Below are positions 16,814 to 26,724 of a stretch of DNA of 64,000 nt, one piece after another. The position numbers were made by a program, and so were the translations under genes. The stretch's first letter is position 1. Each line of letters starts with the position of its first letter. The notes under the pieces were generated by a model that worked only from the letters and a program-made list of their open reading frames with translations, ran no database searches and was not told the origin of the DNA. Origin of the DNA: an uncultured Spartobacteria bacterium (GTDB lineage: Bacteria > Verrucomicrobiota > Verrucomicrobiia > Chthoniobacterales > Chthoniobacteraceae); assembly GCA_903882875.1 (NCBI GenBank), contig CAIRYQ010000120.1, positions 1-64,000 on the forward strand. Direction: 5' to 3'.

Positions 16814-19800
16814 ATGCGTTTTCTCCCTGCCACCATCCTCCTGACCTCCGTCGCCGCCACACGCGCCGCAGAAAGCCAGAGCGACATCTTTTTCCGGGAA
16901 AAGGTGCAGCCGATCCTCACGCAGCACTGCTTCAAGTGCCACAGCCACGGCGAAAAAATGAAGGGCAACCTGCTCGTGGATTCGCGCGACGCGCTGCTCA
17001 CCGGCGGTGACACCGGCCCGGCCATCGTCCCCGGCGATCCCGCGAAGAGCCTGCTCATCGAGGCGGTCAACTACAAGAACACCGAACTCCAGATGCCGCC
17101 GAAGGGCGAGAGGCTGAAGGAAGCGCAGATCGCCACGCTCACGCAGTGGGTGAAGCTCGGTGCGCCGTGGCCCGAGCCTCCGGGGCAGAAGATGAAGTCG
17201 CGCCCGCGCGGAAAAATCACGGACGCGGACCGGCAGTGGTGGGCGTTCCGGCCCGTGGCGAAAGTCGAGCCGCCGCCGATCAGTGCGCAATCAGGCCTCG
17301 GAAATTGGACGCAAAGCACAAATCCGATTGATCGTTTCATCCTCGCGAGCCTCGACGCCGCGAAGCTCCGCCCCGCGCCTCCCGCCATGCGCGCTGCACT
17401 CATCCGGCGCGTCTATTTTGATCTCACCGGCCTGCCGCCGAGGCCCGAAGAGGTCGCCGCATTCGAGACCGACATGTCGCCCGAAGCGTACGGCAAGCTC
17501 GTGGACAGGCTTCTCGCTAGCCCGCGCTATGGCGAGCACTGGGCGCGGCATTGGCTCGATCTCGTGCGCTACGCCGAGAGCGACGGCTACCGCGCCGACG
17601 ACTACCGCCCGAACGCATGGCGCTACCGCGACTACGTCATCGCCAGTTTCAATGCCGACAAACCGTACGACCGCTTCGTGCAGGAGCAGCTCGCCGGCGA
17701 CGAGCTGTGGCCCGACGATCCCCCCGCGCGCATCGCGACCGGCTTTCTCACGCTCGGCATCTACGAATACAACAACCGCGATGCCGTCGGCCAGTGGTCG
17801 AACATGCTCAACGACATCACCGACACGACCGCCGATGTCTTCATGGGCATGGGCGTGCAATGCGCGCGCTGCCACGACCACAAGTTCGATCCGATTTTGC
17901 AGAAGGACTACTTCCGCCTCCAGGCGTTCTTCGCGCCGCTCCGGCTCATCGAGGAGGCCGAAGTCGCCTCGCCGGAACAGCGCAAGGCGCACGACGAGAA
18001 ACTCACCGCGTGGGGCGCGAAGACCGCGGGCATCCGCGAAAAAATCTGGCACATTGAGGAGCCCATCCGCGCGCGTTCGGAAAAGGAGGCGGTGAAAAAA
18101 TTCCCGCCGGAGACGCAAGCGATCATCGCAAAGCCCGCAGCGCAACGCACGCCCTACGAGCAGCAGATCGTCAATCTCGCATGGCGCCAAGTGACCTACG
18201 AATACCAGGACAAGCGGTTCGACGCGCGCGTGAAAGAGCCGGCAAAAAGCCACCGCAACACGCTGCTCGCCGAGCTGAACAAATTCCGCGCGGAAAAACC
18301 CGAGCCCCTGCCGCGCGCGCCGATCGCCACGGACGTCGGCCCCGCTGCGTCGCCCGTGCTCATTCCGAAAAAGAAGGCGCTCGGCGAAATCGCGCCCGGC
18401 TTCCTCTCCGTGCTCGACGAGGCTCCCGCAAAAATCGAGCCGCTGCCGAACAGCACCGGCCGCCGCAGCGCGCTCGCACGCTGGCTCGCGCGCCCGGAAA
18501 ATCCCCTCACCGCGCGCGTGATCGTGAACCGCGTGTGGCAGATCCACTTCGGCCACGGCCTCGCGGTGAATGCGAGCGACTTCGGCACGCTCGGCGAAAA
18601 ACCGTCGCACCCCGAACTGCTCGACTGGCTCGCGCACTGGTTCGTGGAAAACGGCTGGAGCATCAAAAAGCTCAACCGCCTCATCGTCACGAGCGCGACC
18701 TACGCGCAGTCCGCGACAAACCCGATCGCGGCGGAGGCAAAGCTCGCCGATCCCGAAAACCGCCTGCTGTGGCACATTCCCACGCGGCGCCTCGACGCCG
18801 AGCAGATCCGCGACGCCGTGCTCACCGTCACCGGCGAGATTTCATTTCCCGACGGCGGCCCCGGCTCGGAACCCGACCGCCACGTGCGCAGCATCTACAC
18901 AAAATTCCGCCGCAACAACCGCGACGCCGTGCTTGATGTCTTCGACGAGCCGGACGGCTTCTCCAGCATCTCGCAGCGCAACACGACCACCACGCCCACG
19001 CAATCGCTGCTGATGATCAACAGCAAGTGGACGCTCGATCGCGCAAAGGCGTTCGCCACGCGGCTGCGGAAAGAAAATTCATCGGAGGAAAAGGAGATCG
19101 TCACGGACGCATTCCGCCTCTGCTACGGACGCGAGCCAAACGCCTCCACGCTCGACGCCTCGCTGAAATTCATCGAGCAGCAGGCGAAAGAAATCGGCAG
19201 TGGCGCGGGCGACTCCGATGCCGCGATTTTCATCGCCGACAAGATGCCGACGCGCGAGGGCCGCGCCGCGCAGCTCGTGCCGGAATCGGGGCAGGAGCGC
19301 CTCGTCATTCCGCACGACACCGCATTTCCTCGTGGCGATTTCACCATCGAGGCGTTCATCAATGTGAAGTCCGTCTATCCCACTGGCGCGGTCCGCACGA
19401 TTGTCTCGAAATGGGATGGCAACAAAGGCCACCCCGGCTGGTCGCTCGGCGTCACCGGCATGGGCTCGCGCAACAAGCCGCAGACGCTCGTGCTCCAACT
19501 CAACGGCGACCGGCCCGGCCGCACCGGTGATCCTGTCGAGGCGGTTTTCTCCGGCCTGCACATTGACATCGGCAAGCCCTACTTCGTCGCCGTGGCCGTG
19601 AACCTCGACAACACGACCGAGAAAGGCATCACCTTTTACGCGAAGGATCTCACGAATGACGACGAGCCCATGCAGTCCGTGCAAATCGCGCACACCGTCA
19701 CCAGCGGCATCGCCAACGAAACACCGCTCGTCATCGGCGGGCTCGGTGCGGGAAACGGGAGCCTCTTCGACGGCCTCGTGGACGACGTGCGCCTCTCCGA

Positions 19801-20032
19801 CAGCGCGCTGAAAAATGAGGAACTGCTCTTCACCAGCCCCTCGCCCGGCGAGCACACGATGGGCTACTGGAAATTCGAGGCCACGCCAAACCCGTACGCC
19901 GACAGCTCCGGCCACGGCCACGACATCACCGCCGAGAAGCAGAAGGGAAAAGTGAAGGACCCGCGGTTTGCGGCGCTCGTGGACTTCTGCCATATTCTTT
20001 TGAACTCGAACGAATTTCTCTACCTCGACTGA
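16814..20032 (+). CDS. Cytochrome c-like DUF1549/DUF1553 protein with inserted LamG-like domain
   Basis: 1072 residues, exported (signal peptide about 1-19). Domains in order: planctomycete-type cytochrome c with one haem motif CFKCH (C39, C42, H43); DUF1549 at about 170-385 (FDLTGLPPRPEEV, RYGEHWARHWLD, CARCHDHKFDPI, the last a second CxxCH-like motif); a helical linker; DUF1553 at about 547-795 (NPLTARVIVNRVWQIHFG, FGTLGEKPSHPELLDWLA). A concanavalin/LamG-like domain of about 220 residues (about 819-1040) is inserted inside the end of DUF1553, whose last helix resumes at FCHILLNSNEFLYLD. The next gene, 3 bp away, is its usual DUF1501 partner. The pair is often proposed to act on polysaccharides; the reaction is unknown. 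Confidence 0.9.
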   Translation: MRFLPATILLTSVAATRAAESQSDIFFREKVQPILTQHCFKCHSHGEKMKGNLLVDSRDALLTGGDTGPAIVPGDPAKSLLIEAVNYKNTELQMPPKGERLKEAQIATLTQWVKLGAPWPEPPGQKMKSRPRGKITDADRQWWAFRPVAKVEPPPISAQSGLGNWTQSTNPIDRFILASLDAAKLRPAPPAMRAALIRRVYFDLTGLPPRPEEVAAFETDMSPEAYGKLVDRLLASPRYGEHWARHWLDLVRYAESDGYRADDYRPNAWRYRDYVIASFNADKPYDRFVQEQLAGDELWPDDPPARIATGFLTLGIYEYNNRDAVGQWSNMLNDITDTTADVFMGMGVQCARCHDHKFDPILQKDYFRLQAFFAPLRLIEEAEVASPEQRKAHDEKLTAWGAKTAGIREKIWHIEEPIRARSEKEAVKKFPPETQAIIAKPAAQRTPYEQQIVNLAWRQVTYEYQDKRFDARVKEPAKSHRNTLLAELNKFRAEKPEPLPRAPIATDVGPAASPVLIPKKKALGEIAPGFLSVLDEAPAKIEPLPNSTGRRSALARWLARPENPLTARVIVNRVWQIHFGHGLAVNASDFGTLGEKPSHPELLDWLAHWFVENGWSIKKLNRLIVTSATYAQSATNPIAAEAKLADPENRLLWHIPTRRLDAEQIRDAVLTVTGEISFPDGGPGSEPDRHVRSIYTKFRRNNRDAVLDVFDEPDGFSSISQRNTTTTPTQSLLMINSKWTLDRAKAFATRLRKENSSEEKEIVTDAFRLCYGREPNASTLDASLKFIEQQAKEIGSGAGDSDAAIFIADKMPTREGRAAQLVPESGQERLVIPHDTAFPRGDFTIEAFINVKSVYPTGAVRTIVSKWDGNKGHPGWSLGVTGMGSRNKPQTLVLQLNGDRPGRTGDPVEAVFSGLHIDIGKPYFVAVAVNLDNTTEKGITFYAKDLTNDDEPMQSVQIAHTVTSGIANETPLVIGGLGAGNGSLFDGLVDDVRLSDSALKNEELLFTSPSPGEHTMGYWKFEATPNPYADSSGHGHDITAEKQKGKVKDPRFAALVDFCHILLNSNEFLYLD

Positions 20033-20035
20033 GCC

Positions 20036-21487
20036 ATGGAAAATTTCCCCTCCTTCTGCGGACGCCGCGAACAGACATTCACCCGGCGCGATTTTCTCCA
20101 GCGCGCTGGCACGGGTTTCGGCGCGCTCCCGCTGCTCGACATGCTCCGCGGTACTCCGCTCGAAGCCGCGCTCGCCGCTCCCCAATCCGTAAATCCTCTT
20201 GCGCCGAAAAAGCCACACTTCGCGTCCAAGGCGAAGAGCGTGATTTTCCTCTTCATGGAAGGCGGGCCGTCGCACATGGACACGTTCGACCCGAAGCCGC
20301 TGCTCCAGGAACTCGCGGGCAAGCCCATTCCCGCGAGCTTCGGCCGCGTCATCACCGCGATGGGTGAGTTCGACTCGCCCATCCTCGCCTCGAAGCGCCA
20401 GTGGGCGCAGCACGGCAAGAGCGGACTGTGGGTCAGCGACTGGCTCCCGAACATCGCGACGTGCGCCGACGACATCGCGGTTCTCCGCGGCTGCTGGGCC
20501 GACGGCATCAACCACTCCGCCGGCGTCTGCCAGATGAACACCGGCTCGATCCTCGCAGGCCGCCCGTCGCTCGGCGCATGGACGAGCTACGGCCTCGGAT
20601 CGGAAAATCAGAACCTGCCCGCATTCGTCGTGATGCAGGACAACGCATCGTCCGTCGTGAACGGCCCGCGCAACTGGGGCGCCGGCTTCATGCCCGCCGT
20701 GTATCAGGGCACGCGCATCACCGCGACCAGCGAGCCCATTCCGAACCTCAACACGCCCGCCGGAATCAGCGACGCCCAGCAGCGCGGCAAGCTCGACTTT
20801 CTCAACGCGCTCAACCGCGAGCACGCCGCCACCCGCCAGCTCCAGACCGAACTCGACGCGCGCATCGCCAGCTACGAACTTGCATTCCGCATGCAGGCCG
20901 AGGCGCCCGAGGCCGTGGAAATGGCAAAGGAAAGCGACGAGACGAAAAAGCTCTACGGCATTGACGAAAAGGAGACCGCCGAATTCGGCAAGATGTGCCT
21001 CCTCTCACGCCGCCTCGTCGAACGCGGCGTGCGCTTCGTGCAGCTCTACAGCGGCGCGGGCAGCAAGTGGGACGCGCACACCAAGATCGAGGCCAACCAC
21101 AGCAAGCTCTGCCGCGCGACCGACAAGCCCATCGCTGGCCTGCTGAACGATCTCAAGACCCGCGGCCTGCTCGATTCCACGCTCGTCGTCTGGGGCGGCG
21201 AATTCGGACGCACGCCGCAGAGCGAAAAGGGCGACGGCCGCGATCACAACCCCACCGGCTTCACGATGTGGATGGCCGGCGGCGGCGTGAAAGGCGGCCA
21301 GACCATCGGCAGCACCGACGAGGTCGGCCTCCACGCCGTCGAGGACCGCATGCACGTCCACGACATCCACGCCACGATCCTCTGGCTCATGGGCCTCGAC
21401 AACATGGACCTCGTGTACAAATACAAAGGCCGCCCCGAGCGCCCCACGCTGAACGAAGGCGGACCGTTCAAGAAGATCGCCGGCTGA
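20036..21487 (+). CDS. DUF1501 protein with Tat-type signal
   Basis: 483 residues. A Tat motif TRRDFLQRAG (about 16-25) leads a hydrophobic stretch. The DUF1501 domain is related to the alkaline-phosphatase/sulfatase fold: IFLFMEGGPSHMDTFDPKP near the N-terminus, then GGEFGRTPQSEKGDGRDH and HDIHATILWLMGLD toward the C-terminus supply metal-binding acidic and histidine residues. It is almost always encoded after a DUF1549/1553 protein, as here with a 3-bp gap, so the two probably form one exported system. Confidence 0.9.
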   Translation: MENFPSFCGRREQTFTRRDFLQRAGTGFGALPLLDMLRGTPLEAALAAPQSVNPLAPKKPHFASKAKSVIFLFMEGGPSHMDTFDPKPLLQELAGKPIPASFGRVITAMGEFDSPILASKRQWAQHGKSGLWVSDWLPNIATCADDIAVLRGCWADGINHSAGVCQMNTGSILAGRPSLGAWTSYGLGSENQNLPAFVVMQDNASSVVNGPRNWGAGFMPAVYQGTRITATSEPIPNLNTPAGISDAQQRGKLDFLNALNREHAATRQLQTELDARIASYELAFRMQAEAPEAVEMAKESDETKKLYGIDEKETAEFGKMCLLSRRLVERGVRFVQLYSGAGSKWDAHTKIEANHSKLCRATDKPIAGLLNDLKTRGLLDSTLVVWGGEFGRTPQSEKGDGRDHNPTGFTMWMAGGGVKGGQTIGSTDEVGLHAVEDRMHVHDIHATILWLMGLDNMDLVYKYKGRPERPTLNEGGPFKKIAG

Positions 21488-21530
21488 CTTGTCGCACAGC
21501 CCGTCCCGCCCGCAGTCACTGCCAGCGGCG

Positions 21531-21711
21531 ACTTGAAATCGGGCCTGCCTGCCCGCACGAGCACCTCATGCACGTCGCGCCCTTCCACTGCAGGATGCAT
21601 TGTGAGGATAGGTTGCAAAATCCCGCCGATCGAAAAGATGTCCGACCGCGCGGTGAGGGTCTCATCTTCGCCGCGTGCCTGCGGGGACAGCATCCTCCTC
21701 GCTCCTTCCAA
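21531..21711 (-). pseudogene. Relic of a Ser/Thr protein kinase domain
   Basis: Reading the minus strand, the frame shows LSPQARGEDE-x-LTARSDIFSIGGILQPILT followed by PAVEGRDVHEVL, which matches subdomains VIII-IX of Hanks-type kinases (APEQARGE...DxRSDIYSLGxILYEILT). About 60 residues remain; the ATP-binding and catalytic loops are absent and the frame has no gene-like start. It lies in the 307-bp gap between the DUF1501 gene and ureD. Probably the remains of a gene lost by deletion. Confidence 0.6.
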
Positions 21712-21794
21712 GCCTCAGTTCCGCAGCCCTCCCATCCATTTCATATATCCAGACGCGGGCGCGTGCGGTTCCGGGAAGGCAGCGTGAAACAAAT

Positions 21795-22625
21795 TCAAGC
21801 CCCGCCCGTGATGCGGCGGAGCGACGGCATCACCTCCCCCGCGGCCTCGTATAAAATCTGCCTTGCGCGCGCGAGCCGATCGCGAAACGCCACACTGTCC
21901 GCTGCGATCATTTTCACGACCAGCCCGCCGGCAGGGAGCGCGGTGATTCCGACCCAGGCTGTCTGCGGATCATGCAGCTCCTCCAATGCCCCCGCCGGCG
22001 CCGAAATGCCCGGAGCCACGCACACGATGCTCGCATAGTACGCAGTGGAAAAACGGGCGCGCAATGCATTCAACGCGGCCTCGCCGGGTGCAAGCGCGAA
22101 CCGCTCGCGCAGTGCGTGCGTCGCACCGACGAAGATGTCCGTCGCGAAGCGCAGTTCCTCATACGCAAAAATTTCCCCGGACGCGGTGCGGCCCGGTGCG
22201 ATGCTTTCGCACCAAAAGAGTGTCCCGCCTTGCTCGACGGAAATCCGCGTGCGCTGCCGGTAGCGCGTGCCGCGCTGCGGGATGAGGTACTCGGGGGAAA
22301 AATCCAGGCTCCCGTCGCGCGCCACGGTGAATTCCTGTGTGAGTTCCGCATGGCCGCCGCTCATCGTGTGCAGTCTGCTCGCGCTCGGCGTGGTGAGCAG
22401 CAGCCGCGCGCCCGTTGCGATTTCGACCTTCACTTTCACGCGATCACCGGAGAGCAACCCTGGTGTCGGACTTGCAAGATTCACCACCAGCCAGTCTGCC
22501 TCGTGATGCGGCTTGCTGATGTGAAATGGCGCAGAGAACGACTGCCGCCGGAGCACCGTGCGGCCTTCACCGTCAGTGCTCGCGAGCAGATCGAGATGCC
22601 CGTGCAGTCCCGACGCCGCGGTCAT
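21795..22625 (-). CDS. ureD: Urease accessory protein UreD
   Basis: 276 residues. Family features: NLASPTPGLLSGDRVKVKVEI near the N-terminus, TTPSASRLHTMSGGHAE, and ESIAPGRTASGEIFAYEEL in the middle. UreD (UreH) is the scaffold that holds apo-urease together with UreF and UreG for nickel insertion. Last gene of the urease operon, beginning 1 bp after the ureG stop. ATG at 22625 chosen; a TTG at 22634 would overlap ureG. Confidence 0.92.
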   Translation of the reverse strand: MTAASGLHGHLDLLASTDGEGRTVLRRQSFSAPFHISKPHHEADWLVVNLASPTPGLLSGDRVKVKVEIATGARLLLTTPSASRLHTMSGGHAELTQEFTVARDGSLDFSPEYLIPQRGTRYRQRTRISVEQGGTLFWCESIAPGRTASGEIFAYEELRFATDIFVGATHALRERFALAPGEAALNALRARFSTAYYASIVCVAPGISAPAGALEELHDPQTAWVGITALPAGGLVVKMIAADSVAFRDRLARARQILYEAAGEVMPSLRRITGGA

Positions 22626-22626
22626 G

Positions 22627-23235
22627 CTATGCAAAGAGCACCTCGCGTTTCAGCCATGCGAGCAGTTCGTCCTTGCCAGTTCCACTGCGCAGATCGGCGA
22701 AGAGGAACGGTCGTTCGCCACGCTGCACCTTTGCATCGCGTGCCATCACAGCGAGGTCCGCGCCGACGTGGATCGCGAGTTCGATTTTGTTGATCACCAG
22801 CAAATCGCTGTTCCGGATCGCGGGCCCGCCCTTGCGCGGGATTTTGTCCCCCTGCGCGACATCAATCACGTAGATGAACGCATCCACCAGCTCGGGCGAA
22901 AACGTGGCTGAGAGATTGTCGCCGCCGCTCTCGACGAGGATGAGCCGCGCGTCCGGATGGCGGCGCTCCAGTTCCTCGATGGCCGCAACATTCATCGAAG
23001 TGTCGTCGCGGATCGCCGTGTGCGGACAGCCGCCCGTCTCGACGCCGATGATGCGATCCGCCGCGAGCGCCTCGTTGCGAGTGAGAAATTCCGCGTCCTC
23101 GCGCGTGTAGATGTCGTTCGTCACGACCGCCATCGAGAACTCGTCGCGCAGCCACTGGCAGAGCCGCAGCACGCACATGGTCTTGCCGGAACCCACCGGG
23201 CCGCCGATGCCGATTCGCACAGGTCGTTTGCTCAT
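22627..23235 (-). CDS. ureG: Urease accessory GTPase UreG
   Basis: 202 residues, SIMIBI-class GTPase that delivers nickel. P-loop GGPVGSGKT (11-19), switch region [14 protein letters not shown] with the metal-binding C70-P71-H72, [15 protein letters not shown], and [15 protein letters not shown]. The guanine-specificity motif, usually NKxD (NKTD in UreG), reads NKIE here (149-152), which is unusual. Its start overlaps the ureF stop by 4 bp, showing coupling. Confidence 0.95.
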   Translation of the reverse strand: MSKRPVRIGIGGPVGSGKTMCVLRLCQWLRDEFSMAVVTNDIYTREDAEFLTRNEALAADRIIGVETGGCPHTAIRDDTSMNVAAIEELERRHPDARLILVESGGDNLSATFSPELVDAFIYVIDVAQGDKIPRKGGPAIRNSDLLVINKIELAIHVGADLAVMARDAKVQRGERPFLFADLRSGTGKDELLAWLKREVLFA

Positions 23236-23909
23236 GAGATGAAAAGCCGTTCGTTCGCAAACTCGTGCCGCATCGCGGCGATTTCGAGCAGCGGATCAAA
23301 AGTACCGGCCTCGTCGCGCTGCACGTCGAGCGATGCGGCGATGGTCGCCTCCGCATGCGCGAGCGCCGCACGCAGCACGCGCTGGCAGCCGTCCTGCCCG
23401 ATGCGGATCAATTTCAGCGCTGCGCCGCAAGCGCCAGCGACACTCTGGTAAAACCAAGCGTCGAGCGCCGCCTCAAGCGGGAAGCCTTCGCCCGCCGCCT
23501 GCACTGCGCAGACGGTGAGGTGATGCCCATGCGCTTCGCCGCGCGCGATGGCGTCCGCGAATTCCGAATATCGCGGCAGATCATTCACCGCGCGCAATGC
23601 AGCGAGCCGCCGCCGGCCAATCGTGATGCTCGCGTCGCGGATTTCGCGCGCAAGTTTCCACGCGGAGATTTCGTGATCAATTTCGCAAAGCGATGCGCGA
23701 TCGTCCGCACACTCGTGGGCAAAGCGCAGATACGGCAACTCCTGATCACGCAGCGCGGGCAGCAGGTGGCTTTCGACGAACGCGCGCAGCCCCGCCTCGT
23801 CGCGCACATCCGCAAGCCGAGCGAATTCCTCGAAGCCGAGCGAGTGCGCGTATGCGCCCGTGGGAAAAAGCGCGTCGCTCGTCTGCAACAGCATCGGCAG
23901 CCAGTTCAT
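23232..23909 (-). CDS. ureF: Urease accessory protein UreF
   Basis: 225 residues, all-helical. Starts [23 protein letters not shown], the UreF hallmark, with [16 protein letters not shown] later. UreF joins UreD and UreG in the nickel-loading complex and gates GTP hydrolysis. It lies 24 bp downstream of ureE and overlaps ureG. Confidence 0.92.
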   Translation of the reverse strand: MNWLPMLLQTSDALFPTGAYAHSLGFEEFARLADVRDEAGLRAFVESHLLPALRDQELPYLRFAHECADDRASLCEIDHEISAWKLAREIRDASITIGRRRLAALRAVNDLPRYSEFADAIARGEAHGHHLTVCAVQAAGEGFPLEAALDAWFYQSVAGACGAALKLIRIGQDGCQRVLRAALAHAEATIAASLDVQRDEAGTFDPLLEIAAMRHEFANERLFIS

Positions 23910-23933
23910 CGCATTGGGATACTGACACGCACT

Positions 23934-24359
23934 TCACTCATGGCTGTGTGCTTTTGCAAAAGGAATGAAGACACGCTCGCACGCAGTGAACGGGATTTTT
24001 TCCCGCTCGAAAAGTTGTCGCAGCGCAGGATCGTCGGGCACGCGGATCGCATCGTCGGTGACTTGGATGGGGAAGTGAAGATTTCCAATCGTCCAGCCAA
24101 ACCGCGCGACGGGCGCGGGCTTCGGGATGAGCGCGACTTCGAGCACGGGCTCGGCTTTCTGTGCGAGGACGTAGAGCGCTGCATCGCTGGCGAAGAACGC
24201 GCTGCCATCCGCGAGTGGTGTGGCGAGATCGAAACCAAACTCAGCATGATCGTCGGCGACTCCGCGCCATCTGCGCTTCGCGAGCGTGAGCCGGTCGGCG
24301 TGCAGCGCGATGCGTGGCAGCGAGGGCGGCGAATCGAGCGCGGCGTGGATGAGCGTCAT
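23934..24359 (-). CDS. ureE: Urease nickel chaperone UreE
   Basis: 141 residues with the UreE N-terminal substrate-like domain (LTLAKRRWRGVADDHAEFGFDL) and C-terminal metal-binding domain: WTIGNLHFPIQV carries the conserved histidine (usually GNRH), and the tail ends in HSHE, a short form of the His-rich nickel tail. It delivers Ni to UreG. 9 bp after ureC. Confidence 0.9.
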   Translation of the reverse strand: MTLIHAALDSPPSLPRIALHADRLTLAKRRWRGVADDHAEFGFDLATPLADGSAFFASDAALYVLAQKAEPVLEVALIPKPAPVARFGWTIGNLHFPIQVTDDAIRVPDDPALRQLFEREKIPFTACERVFIPFAKAHSHE

Positions 24360-24368
24360 GCGCCCAGG

Positions 24369-26102
24369 CTAGAAAAGAAAGTAACGCTGCGCCATCGGCA
24401 ACACGCTCGCGGGCTCGCACGTGAGCACACGTCCGTCGGCGCGGACGGTGTAGGTCTCCGGGTCCACTTCGATGCGCGGCGTGGCGTCGTTCCAGACGAG
24501 ATCTTTTTTTGTCACGGTGCGCGTGCCCTTCACGGCGACGAGGCGCTTGCCGAGCTTCAGCGAATCGAGCGCGCCGCCTTCCAATCCGATGCCGCTGACG
24601 AAGGTCACGCTGGTGGAAAATTTCGCGCGGCCATGCGCGGCGAATTGCGGGCGGTAGAACATCGGCTGTGGCGTGGGGATGCTCGCGTTCGGATCGCCCA
24701 TGTTGGCCATCGCGATGAGGCCGCCTTTCAAAATCACCTCGGGCTTCACGCCGAAGAATGCGGGTTTCCACACGACGAGATCCGCGAGCTTGCCGGGTTC
24801 GATGCTGCCGACTTCGTGCGCGATGCCGTGGGCGAGCGCGGGATTGATCGTCGTCTTTGCGACGTAGCGGAGCGCGCGGAAATTGTCGGCGGCGGCGTGT
24901 GCGGTGTCGGGCGAGGCGAGCTTTCCGAATTGCACCTTCATCTTGTGCGCCGTCTGCCAAGTGCGCGTGATGACTTCGCCGATGCGCCCCATCGCCTGCG
25001 AATCGCTCGACATGATCGAGATCGCGCCGAGGTCGTGCAGCATGTCCTCGGCGGCGATGGTCTCGGGACGGATGCGGCTCTCGGCGAACGCGACATCCTC
25101 GGGGATTTTCGAGTCGAGGTGATGGCAGACCATCAGCATGTCGAGATGCTCGGCGATGGTGTTCACGGTGAATGGGCGCGTCGGGTTTGTGGACGACGGC
25201 AGCACGTTCAGTTCGCCGCAGACGCGGATGATGTCGGGTGCGTGACCACCGCCAGCGCCTTCGCTGTGAAAGGTGTGGATCGTGCGGCCCTTGAACGCGG
25301 CGAGCGTGGCTTCGAGGAAGCCGGCTTCGTTCAGTGTGTCGGTGTGGATGGCGACCTGCACGTCGAGTTCGTCGGCCACGCCGAGGCAGCAATTAATCGC
25401 CGCGGGCGTGGTGCCCCAGTCCTCGTGCAGTTTCAGCCCGATGACACCCGCGCGCACTTGCTCACGCAGCGGCTCGGGTGTGGAGCAGTTGCCCTTGCCG
25501 AGAAAGCCGAGGTTCATCGGGTATTCGTCGGCGGCTTCGAGCATCCGCGCGATGTTCCATTTTCCCGGCGTGCAAGTCGTGGCATACGTGCCGTGCGCAG
25601 GGCCGGTGCCGCCGCCGATCATCGTGGTGACGCCGCTCGCGAGCGCGTGCTCGATCTGCTGCGGGCAGATGAAGTGGATGTGCGTGTCAATCGAGCCTGC
25701 CGTGACGATGCAGCCCTCGCCCGCGATGACTTCCGTCGCCGCGCCGATGATCATCGTGATGCCCTGCTGGATGCCGGGATTCCCCGCGTGGCCGATACCG
25801 ACGATGCGTCCGCCCTTGATGCCGATGTCGGCTTTGATGATGCCGGTGCGCGCATCTAGGATGAGCGCATTCGTGATCACGAGATCGAGGCACTCCGCAT
25901 CGAGCGCGGTGGGCGACTGCCCCATGCCGTCGCGGATGACTTTGCCGCCGCCGAATTTCACCTCATTCCCGTAGCCGCCGCTCTCCGCGATGAGGTCGCG
26001 CTCGACCTCGATGAAAAGCTCCGTGTCCGCGAGCCGCACACAGTCACCGACGGTCGGGCCGAACATGTCTGCGTATTGGCGGCGGCTGAGCGTGAGGGGC
26101 AT
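24369..26102 (-). CDS. ureC: Urease alpha subunit (catalytic)
   Basis: 577 residues, full length for bacterial UreC. All active-site residues can be seen: nickel ligands H141 and H143 (DTHIHF), the carbamylated lysine K224 (GLKLHEDWG), H253 (HTDTL), H279 (FHSEGAGGG), D367 (SSDSQAMGR), and the flap residues C326/H327 (MVCHHLD). It hydrolyses urea to ammonia and carbamate in the cytoplasm. Subunits beta and gamma are encoded just upstream (3 bp), as separate proteins, the three-subunit bacterial form. Confidence 0.98.
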   Translation of the reverse strand: MPLTLSRRQYADMFGPTVGDCVRLADTELFIEVERDLIAESGGYGNEVKFGGGKVIRDGMGQSPTALDAECLDLVITNALILDARTGIIKADIGIKGGRIVGIGHAGNPGIQQGITMIIGAATEVIAGEGCIVTAGSIDTHIHFICPQQIEHALASGVTTMIGGGTGPAHGTYATTCTPGKWNIARMLEAADEYPMNLGFLGKGNCSTPEPLREQVRAGVIGLKLHEDWGTTPAAINCCLGVADELDVQVAIHTDTLNEAGFLEATLAAFKGRTIHTFHSEGAGGGHAPDIIRVCGELNVLPSSTNPTRPFTVNTIAEHLDMLMVCHHLDSKIPEDVAFAESRIRPETIAAEDMLHDLGAISIMSSDSQAMGRIGEVITRTWQTAHKMKVQFGKLASPDTAHAAADNFRALRYVAKTTINPALAHGIAHEVGSIEPGKLADLVVWKPAFFGVKPEVILKGGLIAMANMGDPNASIPTPQPMFYRPQFAAHGRAKFSTSVTFVSGIGLEGGALDSLKLGKRLVAVKGTRTVTKKDLVWNDATPRIEVDPETYTVRADGRVLTCEPASVLPMAQRYFLF

Positions 26103-26105
26103 GGG

Positions 26106-26417
26106 TCAGAGTTTTCCGTTCACCTTGGCATTGAGTCCGAAGACCTCACGCGCGCCGCTGAGTGCAACGAGTTCCACGTCGCGCGTGTCGCCAGGTTCAA
26201 AGCGGACTGCCGTGCCTGCTGGGATATTGAGCCGAAAGCCGCGCGCGGCGTCGCGGTTAAAGGAGAGCGACTCGTTCACCTCGTAAAAATGGAAGTGGCT
26301 GCCAATTTGGATCGGCCGGTCGCCAGTGTTTGCGACGCGCATGACTTTCGTGGCGAGGGTGAGATTCGCAGCGAGTCCGACAGGGTTTTCCGCAACGACG
26401 ATTTCTCCGGGAATCAT
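26106..26417 (-). CDS. ureB: Urease beta subunit
   Basis: 103 residues, the usual length. Opens MIPGEIVV and contains [19 protein letters not shown] and [17 protein letters not shown], the strongly conserved blocks of the family. Directly follows ureA with no spacer and precedes ureC by 3 bp. Confidence 0.97.
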   Translation of the reverse strand: MIPGEIVVAENPVGLAANLTLATKVMRVANTGDRPIQIGSHFHFYEVNESLSFNRDAARGFRLNIPAGTAVRFEPGDTRDVELVALSGAREVFGLNAKVNGKL

Positions 26418-26720
26418 TCAGCGGATCGGATTGTGGACGGTCACGAGTTTCGTGCCGTCGGGAAATGTGGCCTCGACCTGCACCTCGTGGATCATCTCGG
26501 GGATGCCCTCCATCACGTCGGTGCGCGAAAGGATCGTGGTGCCGTAACTCATCAAGTCCGTCACGCTGCGGCCATCGCGCGCGCCTTCCACGATCTCGTA
26601 TGAAATGATGGCGATGCTCTCAGGGTAATTGAGCTTCAGGCCGCGCTTCTGGCGGCGGCGCGCGAGGTCCGCGGCGACGACGATGAGGAGCTTCTCGGTT
26701 TCGCGCGGTGCGAGGTGCAT
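26418..26720 (-). CDS. ureA: Urease gamma subunit
   Basis: 100 residues, typical. Begins [13 protein letters not shown], with [20 protein letters not shown] and [19 protein letters not shown], the family signature ending VTVHNPIR. Its stop abuts the ureB start codon. Second gene of the operon after hupE. Confidence 0.97.
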   Translation of the reverse strand: MHLAPRETEKLLIVVAADLARRRQKRGLKLNYPESIAIISYEIVEGARDGRSVTDLMSYGTTILSRTDVMEGIPEMIHEVQVEATFPDGTKLVTVHNPIR

Positions 26721-26724
26721 CGCC

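Noticed and set aside
19079-20824. 581-codon minus-strand frame
   Set aside because: Antisense to the DUF1553 and DUF1501 genes.
23265-25859. 864-codon plus-strand frame opposite the urease genes
   Set aside because: It lies antisense to ureG-ureF-ureE-ureC, which have full family matches and catalytic residues. GC-rich codon use leaves the opposite strand open.
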